64,000 nt of DNA, taken from positions 57,678,042 to 57,742,041 of the forward strand of contig CM060734.1 of NCBI GenBank assembly GCA_030704615.1. The letters are read 5' to 3'. A model generated the notes under the pieces. The model was not told the DNA's origin, did not search any database, and saw only the letters and a program-made list of their open reading frames with translations. Positions 37,346 to 49,351 of the stretch are shown one piece after another (positions within the stretch are counted from its first letter, which is position 1; each line of letters opens with the position of its first letter). Source of the DNA: Takakia lepidozioides. Its lineage: Eukaryota > Streptophyta > Takakiopsida > Takakiales > Takakiaceae. Made by a program: the position numbers and the translations under genes.

Positions 37346-37636
37346 ATGTTTCGCTTGAGGGGCGAGGGGAAGAAGCTGGTGATCATTCTCAACGTCTGCC
37401 CGTCTCGCATGGCTTTCGAGATTGATGCAATGCTATTGGAATACGTCGTTCATCGGTACAGCGGGAGTAATGCTGAGTTTGGCACTTCCTGCGGGACATT
37501 TCCTCGGGTCTGCTGCTTGGGCAGCGCTGCCCCTCTAGACTTGATATCAGCAGGTCCATACCTGCTATATAGAGACAACACTGGTTGTTGCCATCCACAA
37601 TTTTATATGAAGGTGTCAGGCGTGGCAGAGGAATGA
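37346..37636 (+). pseudogene. Divergent, N-truncated inverted copy of eL30
   Basis: The 96-codon open frame (MFRLRGEGKKLVIILNVCPS, then AMLLEYVVHRYSGSNAEFG, then CGTFPRVCCLGS) aligns with residues from about 37 onward of the eL30 encoded on the other strand 270 bp away, with roughly half of the residues identical. The first third of eL30 is missing, a two-residue gap falls at EYY, and the last 30 residues after DLIS are unrelated. It is most likely a decayed duplicate. Because it keeps an ATG and an open frame, a small expressed protein cannot be excluded. It ends 23 bp before the proposed PPR start codon, so it is probably part of that gene's 5' leader or promoter. Confidence 0.7.
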
Positions 37637-37658
37637 TTCCGTGTGTTGGCGATGTGGA

Positions 37659-40600
37659 ATGGGCTTTGATAGAAAAATCTGCGGTCTTCGGTATGCTTTG
37701 TATTCATCGTCTTGTCTGTAGTTTGAATTTGAAAAATTGGGAGGGTGGATAGCTTTACACAAATGGTTAAAGTCCGATCACAGAGAGTGCTACAGTTAGT
37801 AGGCATTGAATGTTGGCAATTTTATTATGAATAATCCTCGAATAGTCATTGAAGCAGTTTGGCATTGTCACTTGCTTATTTATCGTGCAGGGCTGTGGCA
37901 TTGCAAGTCTGGAATCGGACCCAGTTGTCTGTTCGAAATCAGAGTGGGAGCAAGGGCATTAGCGTTGGCGCATTACCTTTAGCCGCTACTGCTAGAGGAG
38001 ATGGGAGATCGATCCATAAGGAGGAGGGATGCAATAATGAATCTTCTGAAACTAGATCTAATTTGAGCAAATTGCTCAAGGAGGGACGATTGAATGAGGT
38101 ATTGCAACTTCTGGATCTCGTGAAACACCGAGGCTTTCGCACGTATGTCAAGACCTGCACGTCTCTCTTGCAGGGGTGTGCAAAGATGAAATCCCTGGCA
38201 GATGGCAAGGGGTTCCACGCCCACATCATTAACAGTGGATTTAATCTAGACATCTCCCTAGGAAACAACCTTCTCAGCATGTACATGAAGTGTGGAACTG
38301 CGGTGGATGCTCGCCAAGTATTTGACAAAATGTTGAAACGAGATGTGGTTTCATGGAATATGATGATTTCCGGATTAGCTCAACAAGGGCATGTTGAAGA
38401 GGCATTCCAATTTTTTCAGCAAATGCAACGACAGAAGGTGAAGCCAAATAAGATCACATTCATGAGCATCCTCACTGCATGTGCTGGCCCAGTAGCTCTG
38501 GATCATGGCAAGTGGCTCCATGCAGGCATTGTCAAAGCTCGATTGGAGTCAGATGTCCGGGTGGGGACTGCCCTTGTTAGCATGTATTGCAAGTGCGGGA
38601 GGGTGGGGGATGCGCGGAAAGTGTTTGACAAGTTGCAAGAGCGAGATGTGGTCTCATGGACTGCAATGATTGCAGGATCTGCTCAGCATGGTCATGGAAA
38701 GGAGGCTTTCGAACTCTTTTGCCAGATGCAAAGAGAGAGTGTAAAGGCAGACAAGATCACCTTTGTTTGCGTCCTCAATGCATGTGCCAGCCCAGCAGCT
38801 CTTGAACAGGGCAAGCTGCTCCATGATTGCATCATCAAAGCTGGATTGGAGTCAGATGTCCGGGTGGGGAATGCCCTCATCAGTATGTATTGCAAGTGTG
38901 GAGCTGTGGTGGTTGCCCGTCAAGTCTTTGACAAAATGCCTTGGCGAGATGTGGTTTCGTGGAATGCTATAATTGCAGGATCTGCACAGCATGGGCATGG
39001 TAAGGAAGCTTTTGAAATGTACCACCAAATGCAAATAGAAGGCATGAAGGCAGACGAGGTCACTTTCATTGGCATCCTCAACACCTGTGCCAGCCCAGCC
39101 GCTCTAGAACAGGGTGTGCAGCTCCATGCGAGCATCATCAAGGCTGGATTGGATTCAGATGTTCGATTGGGGAATGCCCTTGTCAGCATGTACTGCAAGT
39201 GCGGGAGTGTGATGGATGCACGGCAAGTCTTTGAGAAAATGCCAAAGCGAGATGTAATCTCATGGAACACGATGATCGGAGGAATTGCTCAGCATGGCAA
39301 TGGTGAGGAGGCTTTTGAACTCTTTTGGAACATGCAAAACGAGTGTATGCAAGCAGACAAGGTCACTTACATTAGTATCCTCAGGATATGTGCCAACCTG
39401 GCAGCTCTTGAAGAGGGGAAGCGGATCCATGCCCATGTCATCAAAGCTGGATTTGAGTCAGATGTCTGTGTGGCAAATACTCTTGTCAGCATGTACTGCA
39501 AGTGTAGGAGTGTTGCCGATGCACGCCAAGTGTTCTACAAAATGCTTCAACGAGGTGCAGTCTCAACAGGATCTGCTCAGCAATGGCATGGTGAAGAGGC
39601 ATTTGAACCCTTTCCACAAATGCAACAAGACGGTGTGAAGCCTGATAAGGTTGTTTTCATCAGCATCCTCGACGCCTGTGCCAGCCTAGCAGCTCTGGAG
39701 GAAGGCAAACGGGTCCATGCCCACATAATCAAGTCTGGGTTTGAGTCAGATGTCTCTGTGGGGACTGCCCTTGTCGACATGTATGGGAAGTGTGGGAGCG
39801 TGGGGGATGCAAGGAAAGTCTTTGACAAAATTCCTGAACAAGACATAATCTTGTGGAATGCTATGATTACAGGATATGCCCAGCATGGTCATGGCAAGGA
39901 TTCCCTGCAACTCTTCGATCAGATGCTATTGAGAGGGTTAAAGCCAAATGAGGTAACGCTTATTGGCGTTCTCTCTGCATGCAGCCATGTGGGCCTAGTG
40001 GAGGAAGGGTATCATTACTTCCGTTCTATGAGTCAAGATCATGCCATCACACCAACAGGAAAGCATTATAGCTGCATGGTTGACCTTCTTGGTCGTGCAG
40101 GGTATCTGAAGGATGCAGAAAACCTCATCAAGGAAATGTCATTCAAACCAGGTGCTTCTGTGTGGGGGGCCTTGCTTAGTGCCTGCAGAATACACAGCAA
40201 TGTCGATCTAGCAGAGCGTGCTGCAGAATGTCTCCTTGAGTTGGAACCAGAAGATGCTTCAGTATATGTGCTTCTTTCACACACCTATGCTGCAGCTGGT
40301 AGGTGGGATGCTGTTGCAAAGGTGAGGAAAGTGATGGAGGGCAGAAAAGTGAAAAAGGATGCAGGGTGGAGCTGGATTGAGGTCAACAATAGGGTGCATT
40401 CATTTGGTGCAGAAGATAGATCACACTCACAAACGCAGGAAATATATGCTGAGTTGGAGGTATTGACCAGGCAAATGAAGGAGAGGGGGTATGTCCCTGA
40501 CACACGCTTTGTATTGCACAACGTTGGAGAGCCGGATAAGGAACAGGCTCTGTGTCATCATAGTGAAAAACTGGCCATTGCTTTTGGGCTCATCAGCACA

Positions 40601-40768
40601 CCTGCTGGGACACCTATCCATATATTCAAGAACCTTCGCATTTGTGGTGATTGCCACACTGCCACCAAGCTCATCTCCAAGATTGTTGGGCGAGAAATTC
40701 TTGCAAGAGATGCTAGCCGCTTCCATCATTTCAAGGATGGAGCATGTTCTTGTGGGGATTATTGGTGA
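37659..40768 (+). CDS. PLS-class PPR protein with DYW deaminase domain
   Basis: Organelle RNA-binding protein predicted to carry out C-to-U RNA editing. Proposed exons 37659-37690 and 37891-40768. The long second-exon frame has no usable upstream ATG and an in-frame stop at 37850. The small first exon (MGFDRKICGL, donor CG|GTATGC) splices in frame to RAVALQVWNR and gives a basic N-terminus fitting an organelle targeting peptide; total 969 aa. About 16-19 P, L and S repeats follow (such as DMYGKCGSVGDARKVFDKIP), then E and E+ motifs (LLGRAGYLKDAENLI, PGASVWGALLSACRIHSN, DAGWSWIEVNNRVHSFGAED). The DYW domain has H901-S-E903, C929-G-D-C932 and the terminal CSCGDYW. One repeat (about 39541-39600) is shortened at MLQRGAVSTGSAQQ, having lost the usual W-N-x-M-I. 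The target site and the organelle are unknown. Confidence 0.88.
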
Positions 40769-41676
40769 TTATAAGCAACATGGAAACACGGATACATCCT
40801 TTTTAAGTACTGCAGCCTTCAACATGCCGGTAATCCCTAGTGCGCTCCGGGACCATTAGTCCCATTGTTATGGCGGTTACAGTGGTAATGGATAAAGATC
40901 GCTCTCACCCATTCTTCCCAGCCATATGCGAGGGAGAGAGATGACCCAGCCGTAACTAAGAGCCACTTCACTGACAGGAGCATGGAACATGAAATTATCT
41001 TGGCAGAGTTCAGCGCGGTCCACTGGAATTTGAGCCCCTGTTCAAGCTCATCGTCTTCCTGGACAGATCGTGTTAGGCCATTGGCCACCAGCAAGAGTGC
41101 ATCGCAGCTCCCAGAAATAAGTCCAACCTGACTCCAAAATTGGCTGGTTCACTAAGTGTGCCACTGGTCTTGGCATCACCTCAGTGGAAGCACAAGTTAG
41201 CCGTTTCCTTGCAGACACAAAACGTACAAATTTCCGGATTTGATCTACCCCTGGTGTTATCCTCACAAAGCAGCACAGGAACAGGGTGAACAGGAACAAT
41301 AACCTTGGAAGATTCACGTGGTTCATATCTTGGGCTCGATGCATCTGCTCACCTCATAAATTCCAAATTTACAGGGATACCCCTCCTTGTCAAGGATACA
41401 TGCATCCTGATGCCATACTACTTGTCGACAACTCGGGCTGTGGGGACTCTCAGGAATCAGCTTCAACAATCGTAATCTTGAGACAGGCAGATGGATGACG
41501 TATACCATGAACTCTATGTCGCAAGATGTTTTCCTCAACTAATTGACAAGTTTGAACATAAATTGCTAGCTTTCAACATCTTCTTTTTCCTTGCTCGACA
41601 GGCTGCCCGGTGTTTTAATATACATGGATGCGGCACAGCAGAAGGTGAGAGTTACTGTATAACAGCACTTGAGCAG
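40769..41676 (-). other. Intergenic stretch with a coding-like minus-strand segment
   Basis: On the minus strand, about 41110-40870 gives an unusually protein-like, non-repetitive stretch (GLISGSCDALLVANGLTRS, then VQEDDELEQG, then SVKWLLVTAG and LAYGWEEW) preceded by a possible acceptor. I could not assign it to a family; it might be one exon of a pseudogene. Confidence 0.25.
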
Positions 41677-42823
41677 GGCTTTTGAACTCAAGCAAAGGGA
41701 ATGTTTTGGATGCTCAATCTGTCAAAGCCTGTGACTTAATCAACCTCGTCAAGTCAGCAAAAGATCTATCACAGGTACAGAACTTAGATAACCTTTTAAA
41801 CATTAGTGTGCTCTGAAAGTGCTGACAGGTTTATGCGCACTCGTACTGACGAGTCCAAATGAATTGGTTGCATCAAGCTGGTCGTTTTTCACGTATCTTC
41901 CACTGCTTTTTGAATCAGTAACTGTTTTTTGGATAATGATAGTATTGTTTTTCTGATTGGTTCCTGTAGCAAGAAATACATATAGTCTTCACTTGACACC
42001 AGCTTCATGAGGTGGGTTACTGGAAGATCAATCAAGCTTATAATTGTCAATCTGGATGGTCCATTGTTTTGTATTCTCTGCCTGTCTCCTCCTTAAACCC
42101 TCTGGTTAGGGGCACCAGTGTGCGCTGCTGTGTCTAAGAAGTTTGGACCAGCTTTGCTTGCTGGTGCAAATGGAATTAAGCCTTGTAGGCTTATATTGTT
42201 TATTCATGAAGCTTTGTCAGTCATGCCAACTGCAACTAAATGATTCTGCTATGGGGTTTTGTTGCAATACTGAGATTAGACTTTTTTTTTTTCTCTCAGG
42301 GCTTGTAGAAATATTGGAGCGAAAGGCATCAGGGCACGATGTCCCTGTGCTCTTGCCGCCCGACTACTGGCTCAGCCCTTTCCCACCTCCTGTGAGTTCC
42401 AGTATCCACAGTTATCAATGCTAATTTGAAATTAGTGGCGAATGCAATGTAAAGCCATTCCACTTGGCATGCTCTGTTTGTCATTGGGCAGATTTTAAAT
42501 AATTCCAGTAGTGATCTTCTTTTGTGTGGCCAGATCATTCTCATTTCCTGCCAAAGAACTCGCATATTAATCATGTAATAGCTCTTAGAATGATTTTTAC
42601 TGCTTTTAAGAGGGGGGCAGCCCCCAAGAGAGACACCAAACGGGCCGAGGATGATACCTGACGCAGGTCCTCACTTGATATGTGGCTTGTTGCTGGATGG
42701 ATCTTTGTGGCACACACATACATTGTTTCTAACATGATGTAACTGCTGAACTAGGTTGGCTACATTGAGGGAACTATCTCAAAGACTGATGCAATGGAGA
42801 TGACAGCAAAAAGTTATGTGTGA
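41677..42823 (+). CDS. Unidentified gene, coding-like exon series (model incomplete)
   Basis: Three blocks bounded by good splice signals look coding. Block 41677-41774 ends in AQSVKACDLINLVKSAKDLS then Q|GTACAG. Block 42300-42391 reads VEILERKASGHDVPVLLPPD then YWLSPFPPP|GTGAGT. Block 42755-42823 reads VGYIEGTISKTDAMEMTAKS then YV and a stop. The last two join in phase 0. The first does not join the second in phase, so an exon is missing or the gene is broken. I do not recognise the family and no start was fixed. It may be a real small gene downstream of the PPR gene or a pseudogene. Confidence 0.3.
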
Positions 42824-44492
42824 TCAGGTATGGAAGTTGACTCGCCACTGAGGCAGGGCCATCTTCTCCTGCACCCCTCGTCACACTAGATATGGGAGAT
42901 TAGACAAATGTGTTCATTTTAATGCACGCATGGTCATAGACCAAGCCTGTTCTGAGAATATTCAAGTATACCTCAGGATACAGACCTGGCGTCATCCTCT
43001 GAAACTCCAGCACTAAGTGAATTGAAGTGCAATGACAAATTGTTCGATGCGTTCAAGAGGACTTGAGAGTATTTGCCATCCTCACCCTTTGTATAATGTA
43101 CCCATCAGCACCGGACATGCAGCACTAAGGACAAACTGATCCATGTGAGGAAAATTCAAACATGCAAGTAGTCCTGCCAATGGTGTTGCCATCATCTCTC
43201 CTTTGGAACACCAAAATAGGTTCATGCAAGAGAGGAGATGCAGATCGATGCCAGCATTGTCATCAAGGGTGGAAGGAGCCGTTCTAGTTTTGAGTAGACA
43301 AGGATCAGAGACACGGATCAGAGACACATATATACGGACCAAGAGCCTCCACCCATGAGTTCGGGAGCTGCTGAGCACAACATTGTGAGTCTGGGAGATT
43401 GTGCCCAGACTTACAGAAAGCTACTGACGAGTAATGGGAGAAGATTCACAAGATTTACAAGATTCACAAGCATGGATTACAGGTTTAAAGCTCATTGGCT
43501 CAGGGTCTCACGAATCCTCCTCATGGATTGGTTTGTCTTTTGGCCTACAATATACCCTGACAAACAATGTACAATGTGTGGCTCTCAACCATCCCTGGCT
43601 GCATCTTCTTTTACATTGCAAAGACCCAAGACTACATGGCTTCTAAATTACTCCAGAATTGAGGGTCTAGCACCTCCAAAATCTCCTCCTATCACATCCT
43701 ACATCCACATGGCTTAACATCAACCTCATCAAAGTTGGTACTTGGCAGGTTCCAAGGTAGACCATTGACCGCATATGCATATGTATGTCACACATCTCAA
43801 CCTTTGAAACAGAATGTATGTCCCCTCTTCTCAAAAGAGAAAAAAACAAGAAATGTATGGAATGGCGCAGTAGTTCTTGGACATAAAGTGCTACCATGAG
43901 TTAGTTTGCTTTGGGCAGGATTATTTTGGAATGGTGATCATCCTACAAGTTTCCGATGCCACCAAAAATATGCAGAAATCCATTTACAAAGTGTGAAGGA
44001 AAAGTCAGTAGGTCAACAATACCTACACAAATGCCCTGAAAATCTTGCTACAAAACAGTCAAATGCATATTGATTCTGTCATTGCAGAATTTTGGGATGA
44101 GAGGGATCAAACTAGGATTGTCTTGGACTGAAATGGATTGTTTATTTCCATACTGAAATGGATTGTTTTGGACATAGAAAACAGAAAAGAGAGAACACAC
44201 TAGATCTGCTATCTAACGCCGTGATGGACATTTGACATTTTTCACCGGCTTTGAGTAAGTCCGAAGTATATAGAAAATGAATGGCATTGAATACCTTTTG
44301 TCAAATTCTTCAAAATGTAATCATCAGTCAAGTGGAGGACGTGGCCAACACCTATATAACATCAAATCTCCAAGGTGGCTTTCATTTCCAATGTAAATGT
44401 TTGCAACAAACCATGCAAGAACGTGATACAGTTCAAAAGAATCTCTAAAGTTGGCATTGTCCCAGGTGTTGCGCACGCAAACGTGATGAGTG
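42824..44492. other. Intergenic DNA, nothing recognised
   Basis: No domain-bearing frame was seen on either strand. Confidence 0.4.
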
Positions 44493-44700
44493 TCACGAAG
44501 AAATAAACGAAATCACGTGATATTACGTGATATTCAGTCATAAGCTCTAGGTTGAACAATTTTTGGATTCCACTTCGTGATATTACGTGACATATCACGA
44601 AGAAATAAGCTAAATCTCGTGATATTACGTTATCATGTGTTATTACGTGATATCACGTAATAAGCTTTCGGTTGACAATTTTTGGATTTCAAACCCACTT
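44493..44700. repeat. 102-bp tandem duplication rich in ACGTGA palindromes
   Basis: Copies begin TCACGAAGAAATAA at 44493 and 44595 and end with GGTTGA.CAATTTTTGGATT. Each holds several ATCACGTGAT- and ATTACGTGAT-type near-palindromes. Confidence 0.8.
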
Positions 44701-46868
44701 CCCAAAGTTTGTGAGGGGGAGGGAGAGAGCTTTAAGAAAAAAAAAGAAAAAAAAAAGAGAAAAACTGGTGTATTAGTTAGAATGTTAGTTCTATGATCGC
44801 ATGGATAGAACTGGTGTATTAGTTATAATCTTCTCTCTCTCAGCTGGGGCTGGTGTTTCAAAATAACAATACAAATATTAATATTAATATTAATTTTATA
44901 ATTTTGAATTTATCCCTTACTGATAAATGGCCACATAACATGGGTCACTCATCCAAAGGACCTTCAGTGAGACAGTGAAAGCGGTCCAATTCACACGGGC
45001 CTCTTGTGAGGCATTCATTCCCTGCACTGTTCCACCAAACAGCATTCCTTCAAGGAATGAACCGCTTTTTATCCACTACGCTATGCTGCTCTCTTCTATT
45101 CTCGTCCTGCCCCTCTGCATGGCAATTCACTATTTGAAGCCAGCGGCCGGACAAGTCCCTCCTTTGATGCTCGCTCTGTCGGGCCGACCTTGGATATCCA
45201 CGGCTTCGCTTGTGTTGTGATTGGCGCAAACAGAAGCCTGGAGGATTGATAGCACCGGACTGCTTTTATTAACACTGCATACTACAAAACAGCTGAGGTC
45301 AGAGGGGAGTGGCGCAGATGGTGGCTGCCATCACTACCTCTACACTGCACGCTCAGTTTATTCCATGGCGAGAGGTCAGAGCAAGCTGTAACCAGCCCAT
45401 CCTGTTGAAACCAGTGGATGGGTGTCGGCTCCCATACCACCTTCCGAGTCAATACTTACCAACAACATGGCAAGTGGGAACTCGAATCACTGTGATCATC
45501 GATGGAGGATCTCTTTTTTTCCTTAGATCCAGCAAAGTGAGATCACCGTCACCAACCTTTGGATGAATCTCTGCAATATAGGTAGCCATCTCCTAGTTTT
45601 TTATGGAGGCAGACGCTCCAAGACCGTGGACAAAAATAAGTTGCAGCCTGGTAGCTTTTCAGTCAATAATGCCCTTACGTACGTAGTAGGGAAATACAGA
45701 TATCTGCAACAAATGCTGTTGTGATCAGACTGGCGATGCTGCGGCTGGGCCCTACAAGGAGAAGTACCCTTTATGAGGAAATAAGACAACAAGTCTACGC
45801 TGCGTGTTTAGTCTACGTGACAGAAAGTGACACCACCATCCCCAACATCGGATTGATTTCTATTTCATAAGGAACACCATCGCAACTTTCCACGAGGGCG
45901 TACTGATGATTTGTTGGTAATGATGATACGCACTACAGCGTGCCTGCATCCATTCATTTCGCTGACCTAACTTCTCTTTCGAAACCTTGGTGAGGGTGCA
46001 AACTGCAAACAGCTAATCCTGGATCAGCAATCCGGAGCTGTGAAGAATGACAAGGGTAATAGTAAGAGCATACAAGCTCAATAAAAGCGCGCAATCCAAC
46101 TTTTGAAATTCGAAAGTGTAGATCATTAATACATTATCGCCTGGACTTGGAGGCCCACCATGGCAGCTTGGCACTTGGGGCGTGTGCACATACATATATG
46201 ATTCCGAGGGAACCTACAGGAGGGTAGGTACACAGGTGTGTGTGAGCAAAAAAAAGCCATGGCAGACCCAGAGTCTGGCATGACCACCTTTCCAGCTTCA
46301 CTCACACCGTCTGTACGTGCTGCACTGCACAGCTCCTGTCTCCTTCACGAGAGAGACAAAAAGCAAAGCACCTTCACATCCATCGCTCTCTCTCCCCCTC
46401 ACGTAAGCACCTACAGTTGTATACATTCATGGAGCTCTTGGCAGTTTTGAATTCAAACTTGGCCGCCTCATTCTTGCGCATTCACTGATCTTCCAACACT
46501 ACACTGTACAGTCCCTTGCTCGTAATGGTGGCCACGCCCTCTTTGGGTTCCTTCATTAACTGCCTTCCATGAATCACACTTCTTCTTCCTCTCTTCTATA
46601 CCTACACCCCCTCATGAAGCTTGGGGTTTGGAAGGTGACAGACACTCTCTCCCAGCCGACTGCTGGCTACGAACCCTCAAGAGCATTACCTTCATATAGG
46701 TAGTTTAAAACCGATTACCGAGGACGGTAAGGAGCAGTGAAGGCACTTGGTATTCATGTCACAACGACTTACCTTATTCAACGAATGTTTCTGTTCAGTG
46801 AACGAATAATTTCATCCGTTTCTTTTACATGCTCCATCCCGTTGGATAGGGGTGGGGGCCACAGACTT
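44701..46868. other. Intergenic DNA, nothing recognised
   Basis: Purine-rich run at 44700-44765, a TAATAT repeat near 44870-44895 and scattered short frames without domains. Confidence 0.4.
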
Positions 46869-47135
46869 CAGTGTTTCTTTAAGAAATTTGGAAAACAGCA
46901 CGAGTGGCTACAGAGTTCTGCAGAAGTATATTCTGTTCATCCAGTGAAATTTATCTACCTCGGTACCATAGTCCAAATATCTCATCCATACTTGGCGAAT
47001 TCATCCATTTTCTATTTTCTATTTGGAGAAATTTGGCGATTTCATCCATGAAAAAACAGGGGATTTGCGACAGAATATTCCATTTTATTTCTTGAGGTCG
47101 AAATCTGGCGAAAATTCGCCAATAAGAAAAACGCT
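46869..47135 (+). repeat. Dispersed module copy 1 (upstream of the kinase gene)
   Basis: Diverged copy of 56989-57235 in the same orientation. Shared blocks in order: CAGTGTTT, AAATTTGGAAAA, GAGTGGCTAC, TCTGTTCATCCA, TCATCCATG, GACAG.ATATTC, TTGAGGTCGAAA and AA.TTCGCCA. It is followed in both places by sequence with CACCGG or ACCGG strings. It lies about 2.2 kb before the kinase start codon. Confidence 0.75.
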
Positions 47136-49351
47136 GCCACAGAGGTTAATCATGCAGCAGGAGCGCACCGGTGATCGCCGGTGTGGTGGCTGGACCACCG
47201 GCTATCGGCGAGAACGCAAAGCCCGCTTATTTCGCTTCAGCCGGCCTACGGCCGTCTCTCTCTCTCTCTCTCGTCGCTCTTGTTTTGCTGCGCCGGGCGG
47301 AGATGGGAGGGCAGATGATCGTGCAATGACATTCTTGGCTCTGTAGGCTCCGTTTTGAAGGGACTGGTGGTGGCAGGGTCGGCGCCGTTGTTGGTTTCAT
47401 TTTCATTTCGTGAGGATTGATAAGGCAGATTGAGGACTGCACGCTGCTGCGGTTTCGGTGAAATAGGAGGAGGGGAAGTGTATCAACAACGTCTGGTAAG
47501 GGAAGCGGACAAGACCAGGGCAGTGGAATGCATACTGGGAGACTGTTGCCTGAGGCTATGAAGGTTGGATATGGAGATGAAAGGTGGCTGGCCTACAAGC
47601 CTCGTGCTATAGTCGTGGAGGCTGAATGTTCTGCGGGTCGCATCGCAGGCAGGTGATCTCTTGTTCGCTTCGTAGTGCTGCAACACTCTGTCAAGCACAG
47701 TTTTGTGGAAGTCCGTTGTCTTCTAATCTGTCTGCCCTTATGCCGTCTTCATGGGCTCCCTTTGTGCCCTCTCCTTTACTGGTCTGCCTCTCGTTCTCTC
47801 TTCTGTTTGTCTTCTTCTCTTTTACCTTTGCGCGGATCCGCTGGGGAACGAGCTGGGAACAGCTCGATGTATAACTCATTAGAGTTATGTTGTCAAACTC
47901 ATGGCAACTGCCTTCTTGAATTGTGACGCTGATCGCGCGCCCTGAAGCCAATCATGAACTACCAATGTGGCTCAGAGATAGCAATTTCCGCCTTTGCCCC
48001 TACGATTGTAATATCTTTGGTGAGACGAGTGCTTTGGAGTTTTAGAATGCCCTCTCCTTCCAGCTTATTTTGTTACTCAGTATAGTTATATGCAGAAGTG
48101 AAAGACATTGCAATTACATTTTTGAATTCCTACGTTGATCAAGCGCCCTGAAGCGCCCTGAAGTTCGATACAGCCAATTCCCCTCGTGTCCCTACGATTG
48201 TAGCATCTTCGGCGAGCTTTGTATTTCCAGGTAGTTCTGTAATATATTTGTATGCAGCCAAGAAGTAATACACTTTGCAAATACCTTCTCAAATTTTTAC
48301 CGTTTGATCAAGTGCCTGAAGCCAAACATGAACTGCACATAGTGGCTCAGATATAGTGAAGTCTCCCTCTGTCCGATTGGAACAACTTGGGTGTGACAGG
48401 AAATGTGCCTCCTTGTTCCGAGCTCTGGATTTTCCTGTGCCCTCTCCTTTCTAGATATATGTTTTCTTCTCTTTCTCTTCTGTGATCTATTGTGTATTCC
48501 AAGATAGCCAATATTTCATATAGGTCTTCCATTACGAGGATCAGAAATGCTTGGCAGCATATCTACAAAAGTCCTTGACTCTTAGACAATCCCTTGATTA
48601 TCAGTTGTTTTTCAGCTGCTTGTTGAGGGCCCCACTCCCTTTCTTGTTTCATTCTTTCTCTAGTCCCTTCAGTTCTTTGGGATTTCAATAGAAAGTATCA
48701 TTTCATTTCTCTTTCTTTCAAATATATCTCGCCTCAGGAAGCTTTTACATCTCTGTCAATCAGTCTTTCAGCAGCCTTGGCTTCTATTTGGGGGGTTCTA
48801 CAAAGAAGCAGCTGGCATCTGTAAATCTTAAGTTGGCCTTCTTTGTCTATTGTATGAGCTCTTTACCTGCACATGATTGTGTATACGTGAGAGCTAGAAA
48901 GAAAATGAGCAGGTGAAAGGGATGATGCATGCTCGTCCCCATCCTTATAACTGGTAGCGTTTAAGCTTGTAGTGATGTGTGGCAAGCATGTGTTGTTTCT
49001 TGCACAGAGAACCTGTCTTTCTCACCTCCTATGTAGTTTCCTGGATGGCCTAGACCACAAGGTCAACCTCTTAATTAGTGGAATTCTGGTGCTTATCAGG
49101 GCAAGAAATTCTCACATCAGTATGCTCAGATCTGAAACAGTTGCAAAGATGGTATGGCTGCAGAGATCGGGATAGGGTCGACAACAGCACCTAAGAGGAG
49201 GCTCTGTCTGCAAGTTTGAACAGAACCCAGGACTGGAGTTGAATGTGCGAAGTGTCACAGGTGAAATGGGAATTGCCGGGGATCACTGAAATTGCTCTTT
49301 AAGTTCATCCATCTGCACTTCAAGAACGAGGGATCCCCTCAAGCGGGCATC
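47136..49351. other. Likely leader/intron region before the kinase gene
   Basis: Holds a (CT)n run near 47258-47275, a threefold tandem repeat (47880-48400) and short frames with no domain. A leader intron of the kinase transcript is plausible but not shown. Confidence 0.35.
47880..48400. repeat. Three degenerate tandem units of about 170-205 bp
   Basis: Each unit has an AATT-rich block, then GATC.(A/C)G.GCC.TGAAG (the GATC at 47931, 48137 and 48306), then GGCTCAGA or CCTACGATTGTA. Within unit 2, AAGCGCCCTG is itself doubled (48141-48160). Confidence 0.6.
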
